DNA from: Paguma larvata
Lineage: Eukaryota > Chordata > Mammalia > Carnivora > Viverridae
Length of the DNA: 64,000 nt
Assembly: GCA_030068075.1 (NCBI GenBank)
Contig: CM057826.1
Span: 108,169,746 to 108,233,745 of the forward strand
Reading direction: 5' to 3'
Within the stretch, counting starts at the first letter, position 1. The number at the start of each line of letters is the position of its first letter. A model generated the notes under the pieces. The model was not told the DNA's origin. It searched no databases and saw only the letters and a list, made by a program, of their open reading frames with translations. The translations under genes and the position numbers were made by a program. Below, in pieces: positions 56,012 to 64,000 of this stretch.

Positions 56012-58320
56012 CTCCCTATCTGCCCCACAATGACAAGAGGTAAAGCCACTCTGAATCTAGCTGAGCTAAAACATCGCAGAGTGTTGTACTGGTTCCCCTG
56101 GGATATCATCTATGTTGAAGTATTCTTCAGAATGAATGACAGGAGGCATCCTTTCCTGAACTCCTGTATTTCTGCAGTATTAGCAGCTTTTAAAGGGGCA
56201 GCTTTCAAAGGAACTAAAGGATACATTTCAGAAATGAAATTTGCCTTTGTTCTTTTTTAGTGCTCAGGAATAAATCTAATAATCCTGAGAAAGAACACCA
56301 TAAACCCGCTAGGACACTGTTTTACTTCCTTGTGAATTAGCAGTAAAAACAAGTTACGCAAACAAAACTCATTGTTTGCGGATTGACTGTTCCACATATC
56401 CAAAAAAAATGGTAAAGAACGACATGGTCAGCAATGTAGAGTTTCCGAGGGTGGGGGTGGGGGAAGGAGAGAAAGAATGAAAGCTCCACCCAGAACAAAT
56501 AAATTTCCTATAGCACTGTGATGTTTCTTATCTAGAGGAAGCTTTTGTTTACATGTCAATCAACACCGGCAGATCTTCTGAGGACTGGCCACACCTTGGG
56601 CTGGGGAATGCTCAGGAAGGAATGTGGGAAGGCAGAGGGGAGAGGCTATTTCCTGATAGGTCAGCTGCCTGCAAGTGTCTGGACCCTGGGAAAGTCTTGA
56701 TGTAGGAATTCCTCTCCTTAGAGAGGAACCGGAGCAGCAGGAACAATGCTGTGATCCCCTGGTGGTAACTCCCAGGTCACAGGGCTTGAGCAACACAGGC
56801 CAGCGGCAGTGGGCTGTGCCTCAACATGTCCTGGACTCTCAGCAGCCTGCTGTTCACCCCCCTGGTTCAGTTCCACAGCCAACATTAACCGCATTGTACT
56901 CAAAGCAAGTTCTCTCTAAGGAAGACAATTAGCTTCACACAAGGTTAAAGCTTAGGAATAACTAAAAAGGCAAATCACCTAAGAATGGTCTCATTGGGAC
57001 TTCCAACTTGCCATCATCTTGGCTGGTAGTTCTTCAAAAGGAAAGATATGTTTTGACTACTAAAATGATCCCTTCATGTGCAGTTTCTGATTCTTCTGCA
57101 GACATCTAAGTACTTGGGATAGTGTCCTCCCACGTAAGACAACTCAGAAATTATGTAACAGTTAATTAAAGGGCCGCTTCCCATGCTTCTCACCTCCAGG
57201 TGCCCATGCCGTTTGAGGACAGCTAGCTGAGGAGATATGCACAGACCCTTCCTTGGCCGGAGCACCACTGAATGTAACATTCGTCTAATGGATGCTCAAA
57301 TAGCTTATTTCTAAAACCGTTTGCTCCCATATAGTGAAGTTTCTTCTATGGCTTCTAAAATTAAGCTATTCTGTGAGGTAGCTTTTAACCTTTTTAAGCG
57401 TTTCCTCCAGTAGAATCAGTGCATAAGAGAGCCAAAGTAAACCAAGAAAAATCAACATAAAATGTGCTATTCAAAACAAGATTTCCTATTTCTTAAGAGC
57501 CTAGCTGGAGAACAGCTGTTCCAAAAATTTATTTGCCTTATTTTCTTTCACTGAGACATAAGCAGGACACTTGGCTTTTCCTAAGGCATTTTGGAAGCCT
57601 CCATGGCCTTCAAATCTGGTGCACTGGTGACCTCTAGAGGACATAATTGTGGTCCAGGCTCAGTGTTAAGAATGCAAATCCATTGTTCTGGAAAGGTGAA
57701 TATATCATTAATTTTATAGCTGCAAAATAACTTTTAGCTCTTACAGTACAAGAGAGCATGAAATTATCTCCTCCCTGGGAGAAAGTCTCCAAGGTTTCAA
57801 ATGATCCATTTTCCCATAAATGAGAGAACTTGGTTATTCATGAAAATCTAAGATGGATTTTTTTCTCTCCCAACAGGAGCTCATTTTCCTAAGAACTCTC
57901 AACTCAGCTGAAATACTATAAACTAACCTAAGTGGGTGTCTTCAGCTCTTCTTGGTCTCCCCCCCCCACCTCTATGTGCTGCCTCGCTCTCAGCACGACT
58001 TGGGAGGACCAGAAAAAGCATTCCAAGAAGCTATTCTTGAATCCCTCTAAGCCATGGTTCACTACATTCTCCTCACCAGCAGAGCTTCTCGGGCAAGTGA
58101 GTGGGGTCAGGGAGGTTCTCAGGACCACAGAGGTTGGGTTGAAGCAAAAAATGTACAGTGAGGCTCTAATCACTCTTAGGGTTCGCACAAGGTCTTGGGG
58201 AGACGCAGCTGCCTTTCTCAGCTCATGAAGAGCCAGACACCTTGAATCACTTCCTCTCTTAGGAAGTGACAGAACCCATGAAACTTATCACTGGTGACAG
58301 CAATCAGCCTAATCCGTGTA
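56012..58320. other. Repeat-poor, comparatively GC-rich unannotated DNA
   Basis: No CAN SINE, L1 or LTR is recognised over 2.3 kb, and the base composition is visibly less AT-rich than the centre of the window. Frames of 60 to 98 codons appear on both strands, including mirror frames at 57928-58228, with no protein family. There is a G-rich run at 56448-56463 and a C-run at 57959-57967. Confidence 0.45.
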
Positions 58321-58324
58321 GGAC

Positions 58325-58420
58325 CACTTCTATGTCCTCTCTCATTTTCACAAGATCTCTGCAAGGTACGTGTTATTCTCTTCATTTCTCTGTAAAGAAA
58401 CCGGAAGCCAGACAGCTCAA
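58325..58420 (-). repeat. MIR-like fragment, antisense
   Basis: CTCTCATTTTCACAAGATCTC, TGCAAGGTACGTGTTATTCTC, and TTCATTTCTCTGTAAAGAAACC have the antisense MIR layout (the AGGTAGGTACTATTATTATCC region). Confidence 0.5.
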
Positions 58421-58544
58421 CCTGACAAAACCCCACATATCACCGGAAGTTTGCTTCTGTATGTGCAGTTCCCACTCTATAACAAGGCTTCTAACATCAT
58501 CCAAAGTTAGAACCGAAAAACTGCTATGCTCAGAGCTCAGCGTT

Positions 58545-58680
58545 TTCACTTTACAAATCAAGAGACAGAGGAAGTAAAATGACACCCTGAGGCTCAACAG
58601 CCCTGTGACAGAGCTGGAGCTCACAGCGAGTATTTAAATTCCCAGGCCAGTGCTTGGGTCATTATACACAGTCTATGACT
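58545..58680 (-). repeat. MIR-like fragment, antisense
   Basis: TTTACAAATCAAGAGACAGAGG, CTGTGACAGAGCTGGAGCTC, and CAGGCCAGTGCTTGGGTC match the complement of the MIR core and 5' end. It may belong to the same element as 58325-58420 with unrelated sequence between. Confidence 0.55.
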
Positions 58681-58689
58681 ATTCCCTCT

Positions 58690-61105
58690 TAGCCTTTGCA
58701 GGAGCTAGAATGGGTCACGAATGCCATCAACACAAATACCAGAAAATATTTCTCCTTTAAGATTCCTTCTCCCATTTACTTCACCTGGTTTCCATAGTGA
58801 GGAGACTTTTGAAGACCCCCAGGGAAACCTGTGAGGCTCCCACCTCTAACCCCAAGGTTTTTCTCACCATTTTCTCTTTAAGCACAGGTGCCCTTATGGA
58901 CAGCTATAGGAGAAAGCAAGCAGAACTCCCCAGGGCAGAAGCACAGCCCATTAAAAGAATAAAGAACAGAAAACCTAAAAATTTAAGATGATGATGGAGA
59001 ATGGACTATTAGACGGCATTTCTACAGTTGGAAATTTTATTCTTTTCTAAGCAACCATTTATCATATGACTTCTGGAAAACCCCATTAATTTCTCAGCAG
59101 GTCAGTTTCCACCCCCACTCTCATGTGTAAGTTCTGTAAAAAAGATCTTGTTATCTCATTAAGGTTTATAAATAAATGATAAAACTGTGGTGTAGCATGG
59201 CATAATGGATAAAGGATAGCATGGTAGGAACACAAACCTATACAATCCATTTATTACACAACAATGGGTATTCAATCCAGTTTTGCTTCTAGGTCCTCTT
59301 TCTACTGCCCAATTCTGATCCCTGTCTCTTGGGTTAACACTTCTCAAAAACGGTCCCAGCTCTTTTCAAACTGTTAGCATTTCTAGGGAAGATCTGTTAA
59401 GAGGCTAAAGCCAGTCACAGAGCAGTGGTTTGGGATTATGTGGGAATTTCAACGATCTCTGTTAGCATTGTCCCCACACCATGGCTGTTGACAGTGTTCT
59501 GTGACTCATCTTTGTGATCAAAGGAAGAGGTTCCTGGGAACCAACCAGATCTTCAAGGCTATTAGTCAAAAAAAGTGACAAGCCTTCCTCATTGAGAATC
59601 AGAGGCTTCCAATCAAGTCTAAGGACCTTGACAAATTGAAGCGTGTTAGTAATAATTGTAGCAATTATTTCAGAGAGTCAGGAAAATTCCCATGTTGGAT
59701 GGCCAGTGAGCTGGAGTTTTAGTAATGCTTGTGGATGTACAGGAAGACCAGTAGCAACATACCATGAGGGGTTGCCTGGTTAGGGGACTTGATGGAGTAG
59801 AGTGAACACAGTTCAAAGAATTCTGATGCTTTAAAGCTTTCCCCTGAGTTTTCATATCTGGCCTGCCCTATTCTGGTTTCGAGGCCAGCCATCCAACTGT
59901 CACTAGAACAAGCACTAATTAGCAAAGCCCTTTAAACCTTCTCCTCCATCTCTTTGCCATCCTGGGTCAGTTAATAACAGAACTGCAGCAGGGTTCCTGG
60001 CCAGCAGGAAACTGCCGACATTTTCCTGAGGAGAATGTGCTGTTCGCCTTTATCTAGTTCCTACCCTAGGAAGTACGGTTAGTATAGTGTTATGGAGTTT
60101 TGCAAATTCTGATTTTATTTCTGTAGCCGCCACTTACTGATGCATGTGAAGGGTTGAACAGAGTTCTGCAGCAAGGAAGCCTGGGCACCCTCCAATCTCC
60201 CACGCCATGCCGTAAAGCAAATCCTGCTTCTTCAACAGCAGATGCCTAATCACACACAATTAGAAGCAGAGGGAAAGAGCTTTCAGCTGAGAAGTGCTAC
60301 AGGCAGTAAACCTGGGAAGAAGCACTTAAAAGCTTGAAATAATTGGATAAATCTAAGAAGCAAAATATGATACTTCTCAAATGTTCTCAGCAGACTAAGA
60401 GAGCAAAACAGGCCTTCTTAGGGCAACATATGTAAAAATAAATATAAAGCAGGATAAAACAAAGATCTGGCTTACAGATATAATATTGCTTTTCTATGTC
60501 TAAGAATTATGGAACCGGGGGTTTTCAGTCAAGTTACAGATTGCTAGGGTCCTAGAGAATAGAAACTAGGGAATATGGGATCAGAGAGCACCGTGACATC
60601 CAGGCTGATGCAGTTTCAGCTAGGAGAGGTGGTTTCACTGACCAGATTTTGTTTTGTTTTTAATGCTTTACCAGAAGCAAGGAGGAGGAGTTGGCTTATT
60701 TTATAACCCATGAGGTAGAGACACGCAAATAGTGGCGAGCCCTGTAAACAGAGACCACAGCTGTTCTCCAGGCTAACTGCAGAGCACTACCTCTTGAGAG
60801 AAGTTACCATGTGACTGTTGAGGTAACTGAATAATCCTCTTGGTGATCTGTCACCTTTGAAAATCAAAGCTGATGCTGTGTACATTTAACAGGTGTTAGC
60901 AATTAAACAGAGGGTCATTTTGTTTCATTCATGGTGTTCCTGGGCAAGTCATTGTTGAACATTTCAGCGTTTGTTGTGTTATGCCCGTGGGAACCGCTCA
61001 TCCCAGTGCGTTCCCGGTCCCAGGACTGACTGATGCTTGAGACCTGTCTTTAAGGTAGTCCATTCCTACTTAGTCTTTGGCTCCTCCATAACTTTTCCAG
61101 GGGCC
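58690..61105. other. Repeat-poor unannotated DNA
   Basis: 2.4 kb without a recognised transposable element. No coding frame is longer than 68 codons. No splice-flanked open segment stands out to me. Confidence 0.45.
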
Positions 61106-61109
61106 AGCT

Positions 61110-61290
61110 AAATGCGATGTGCCATCTGAGTGTTTTGTAAATGGTATCCCATTATTTCACAACCACTTCCGTAAGGTAGGTAACCATTTCAATCAGAATT
61201 GCCTTTTGCTGACGAAGAAATTGAAGCTGTGTGAGGTGAGCAAATTGCACAAACTCAAGCAGTAGGTCAACACTGGAGAAGGGACCCCAC
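61110..61290 (-). repeat. MIR, antisense
   Basis: GAGTGTTTTGTAAATGGTATCC, ACTTCCGTAAGGTAGGTAACC, GACGAAGAAATTGAAGCTGTG, and GCAAATTGCACAAACTCAAG are a recognisable antisense MIR. A minus-strand 118-codon frame (61152-61508) overlaps it. Confidence 0.65.
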
Positions 61291-61703
61291 AAGATCTCGA
61301 TCTCAAAGCTGTGCTCTTGGCTCTTAACCACATTCTGTGCTAAAAGGCCAGAGTCTTTTTCTAAGAGCAATTGTTCTGGTCCCATCATTAGTTTTGTGTT
61401 TAGCCAGAGATGCTTTATAATACCAGGCAGTGTGTTAGTGCTCAGGTGACTGTTAGTACTTGGAAGGTAGGAACACTGCCAGCCCAATGACTCGTCCATA
61501 GTAGACATTCAGCATTTTGTTGCCAATCATCCTTCATCCTCAGGAGAGAATGTGATGGTTTGGAAATTGACTAAGCTTTGGAGTTTGGTTCATGTGTATC
61601 AAAATGGCTTAGCACTGTGAACAACTTACTATGTCTCTCTAGGGCTGGACTTCCTCAGTTGTAACACAGAGCATACCTTAGGGCCTACCTACCTCATGTG
61701 TTT

Positions 61704-61743
61704 TTGTTTCTGTTTTTGTTTTTGTCTTTGTTTTTGTTTTTGA
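61704..61743. repeat. (TTTTTG)n microsatellite
   Basis: Six imperfect hexanucleotide units of T5G with one C interruption. Confidence 0.9.
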
Positions 61744-61744
61744 A

Positions 61745-62840
61745 GATGGAACAAGTCACTTTGTGACATAAAGCTACACAGTTGCTGATGTATTTGGCGC
61801 ACTTAATACATGTTTCTCCTATTCCCCGAATGTAGTAGTACACAGACATTGTCAGATTTAAACCTTCAATGGAAAGAGAAGTCCATCATAAAAAGAATAC
61901 TAATCATAAAATAGTAAATAATGAAGAATATTAATCATAAAATACACTGAATTAAAAAAAAACCTGCAAAGCTCTGTGAGTAAGGAATGCTTTACAATAT
62001 GAAGAGTTACTCTGTTCTCATAGAAGCACATTATTTAGCACACTGATAGGTACATGTCTATCTTAAATGTAAGAATATTTAGCATTCATTCTGGCAGGAA
62101 TCACTTTTTAAATTATAAAATCCAGTTGGGAGCTAAAACCCAGTATTCTGAAATTTGTAAAGTAAATAGTTCCTGGAATATGAATTGATAAGCATACCAT
62201 TACAATATGGGTGTGCTTTAGGGGGTGGGAGTGTGTGGGCATGGGTGCCTCGCTTGCTTTAACCACCATCACTTAGATCCATATAGGAACTGAAGATACA
62301 AATTGGTGACTTTCTTAGTGAAGGTTTTATGACTTAAAATATTGTGGTTTTCATGCTAAAAAAATGTAGAACATGCTCTACCTAGTACAGTTTAGGAAGG
62401 GATTTTTTTTTTTCCAACATGCATAAACAAGGGCATTGGTAAGATTTTTATAGGAAATATTATTTAATATTTAAGCAATTCTGGTTATCTAAAGGCGAGC
62501 TTTCATACCCAGAGCCTAGAAGCCCATGCTAAACAGTCTTGAAAATAATATATCAGAATGTGCAACATATTTTTATGTACAGCTTATATACAGTGACACT
62601 AACTTCACCTGCAACAAAATACCCAATTAGAAGTAGCTTACTCAAGTAAGGATTCTCTCTCTCTAATATGCTGAATTTTGTCAAAGCTCAAGCACTATGA
62701 ACCCAAAGAATAATTATCTTCTTTTCCTGAAGAAAAATGCTGACAGGCAATTATGAAACATGTTTTTATTACTTATAATTTTTACTAGATATTAAGGTCT
62801 TAAGCTTGGATCTGTATAATATCACCTCTGTGTGTTCTTT
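61745..62840. other. Unannotated non-coding DNA
   Basis: No named repeat. A small 31-bp-period direct repeat (AAGAATACTAATCATAAAAT at 61893 and AAGAATATTAATCATAAAAT at 61924) is present. Confidence 0.45.
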
Positions 62841-62853
62841 AAAATGTCAAATA

Positions 62854-63092
62854 GGGGTGCCTGGGTGGATCAGTCGGTTGGGCGGCCGACTTCAGCTCAG
62901 GTCATGATCTCGCGGTTTGTGAGTTCGAGCCCCGCGTCGGGCTCTGTGCTGCTGGCTCAGAGCCTGGAGCCTGCTTCCGATTCTGTGTCTCCCTCTCTCT
63001 CTGCCCTTCCCCTGTTCATGCTGCGCCTCTATGTCTCTCAAAAATAAACAAACAAACAAAAATTTTAAAAAAATAAATAAATAAAATAAAAT
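62854..63092 (+). mobile_element. CAN SINE, near-consensus, with exact 13-bp target duplication
   Basis: GGGGTGCCTGGGTGGATCAGTC head, GATCTCGCGGTTTGTGAG, GTTCGAGCCCCGCGTCGGGC (perfect B box), CCTGGAGCCTGCTTCC, CT stretch, then a composite (AAAC)n/(AAAT)n tail. Flanked by AAAATGTCAAATA at 62841-62853 and 63093-63105. CpG-rich and little decayed, hence young. The A box has one change (GGAT instead of GGCT). Confidence 0.96.
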
Positions 63093-63105
63093 AAAATGTC
63101 AAATA

Positions 63106-63833
63106 AACTGGTTAAGAAAGTTCTGAACTTTTTCAAATTCAGAGTTTAAGTCTTCTGAATAATTTTCAAGTAAAAATTACCAATGAGTTTTCCATTCTAT
63201 ACTGGTCTCTGCACTATCAAGGGCAAAAGTGATTTATTCTTAAAATGGTCTTTTAAAAAACTAAATGCTACTGTTACTGAACTCTGAAGCCAACTTTAAA
63301 GTAAGTAGATTTCCCCCTTAAAGAATGCTGCTAAGAGCCATCTAATCCACCATGTCCCCCATCTCCTCCCTTAGTTCTTGAAAAAGAAAAATGTGTTCTG
63401 CTATATCTTTAAGCCACAAGCACATTCCTAATTTCAGAGATGTTCACGCACAAAAATAACTACGTACCTTAAAACTGAATACTTTAGTAGGAAGTCTGAA
63501 GATAGGAAATACATGGTAGATTCAAAGAGCAGAATAAGAAAGGGGCTCTTTTTATCCTTCTGTTTCATGTGGCTTGTGTTCTCATGGTCACAAGATGGCT
63601 GCTATAGCACCAGACATTAGGTATACATTCAAAGGACAGGATAACAGTGGTACAATTGTCATTTAACTTTAGCTTAACCTTATCTCAGAACACGAAATGA
63701 ACCTGTGTAATTACCATTCCAAACAAAATCAAGGTTCTATTAATCATACAAGAGGCAAAGAAGAGTTCTGTGGCTGTTTCAAAGGCATCTAGCTATGTCT
63801 GCTGCTACTGTAAAAAAAAAAAAATACAAAAAC
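63106..63833. other. Unannotated non-coding DNA
   Basis: No gene. A stretch near 63550-63640 (CATGGTCACAAGATGGCTGC) resembles a block seen in some old mammalian repeats, but I cannot assign it. Confidence 0.4.
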
Positions 63834-64000
63834 AGGGGCACCTGAGTGGCTCAGTAGGTTCAGCGTCCGACTTTGACTCAGGTCATGATCTCACAGTTTG
63901 TGAGTTCGAGCCCCATGTTGGGCTCTGTGCTGACAGCTCGGAGCCTGGAGCCTGCTTTGGATTCTGTGTCTCCCTCTCTCTCGGCCTTTTCCCCACTCAT
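63834..64000 (+). mobile_element. CAN SINE, cut by the window edge
   Basis: GGGGCACCTGAGTGGCTCAGT head, ACTCAGGTCATGATCTCAC, GTTCGAGCCCCATGTTGGGC, GACAGCTCGGAGCCTGGAGCC, and the start of the CT stretch. The A-tail and right flank lie outside the window. Confidence 0.95.

Noticed and set aside
56447..56466. G-rich run considered as a G-quadruplex
   Set aside because: Only three good G-runs of three or more lie close together, so a stable four-run intramolecular structure is not evident.
57928..58228. Overlapping ORFs of 86 and 98 codons on opposite strands
   Set aside because: Mirror open frames arise from locally low stop density. There is no start context, splice site pair or family match that I can support.
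61152..61508. 118-codon minus-strand ORF
   Set aside because: It begins downstream and ends inside an antisense MIR, with no recognisable family.
3522..64000. Repeated tRNA-like heads as possible tRNA-Lys genes
   Set aside because: They are heads of CAN SINEs, followed by the CT stretch and A-tail. None has an intact cloverleaf with CCA-side acceptor pairing.
3522..64000. Regularly recurring 200-bp units as a CRISPR-like or other array
   Set aside because: Units are dispersed, of both orientations, diverged, and mostly bordered by different target duplications. They are retroposons in a vertebrate genome.

Overview
The window is a piece of mammalian nuclear genome, almost certainly from a cat-family (felid) carnivore. 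The main evidence is about two dozen copies of a tRNA-Lys-derived CAN SINE in its felid form. These carry a GGGGCGCCTGGGTGGCTCAG head, a GTCATGATCTCGCGG middle, a CT-rich stretch and an AAAATAAATAAAC tail. A second line of evidence is the 3' end of a carnivore LINE-1 with the AATTTATTGTCAAATTGG signature. Ancient mammalian repeats (MIR, L2, MLT1-type MaLR LTRs, old L1M, DNA transposon fossils) fill much of the rest. I see no protein-coding exon, rRNA, tRNA gene or CRISPR array that I can support. All long open frames (maximum 171 codons) lack recognisable protein families, and many cross repeat boundaries. The window is therefore intergenic or deep-intronic DNA. All family names come from remembered consensus sequences, not from a database search.

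Layout. 1-10 kb: mostly unannotated sequence with an MLT1 LTR, four CAN SINEs, MIR and L2 pieces, a near-perfect short hairpin (7993-8029) and a palindromic MITE-like fossil (9.37-9.54 kb). 10-22 kb: an L2, an old L1 piece, an ERV-type LTR with an internal duplication (11.8-12.45 kb), a repeat-poor stretch, a nested L1-in-L1 with an adjoining SINE (17.3-18.04 kb), and a rearranged old L1 with an inverted endonuclease segment (19.8-21.5 kb). 22-34 kb: scattered SINEs, AT-rich unannotated DNA, microsatellites, an L1/HAL1-like relic, a hAT-type fossil and a long GT/GC alternating tract. 34-37 kb: two antisense L2 copies, the second split by a 564-bp class II endogenous-retrovirus solo LTR with 6-bp target duplications, followed by a 64-bp LINE-1 insertion. 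40-49 kb: long sense-strand old L1 relics studded with SINEs, a 143-bp tandem duplication, a long L2, and an L1 fossil running from 5' UTR to endonuclease that hosts four SINEs and a Tigger-like DNA transposon. 49-56 kb: an unclassified segment with the two adjacent longest ORFs, a near-consensus young SINE, and an MLT1 split by an LTR-like sequence that was itself hit by a 5'-truncated L1 and SINEs. 56-62.8 kb: relatively repeat-poor, slightly richer in GC, only MIR relics. 62.8-64 kb: two CAN SINEs, the last cut by the window edge.

No genes act together here. The value of the window lies in insertion chronology: ancient MIR/L2, then L1M/MLT1/Tigger, then ERV LTRs, then carnivore L1, then felid SINEs. 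Several of these steps are proved by target-site duplications readable in the sequence.
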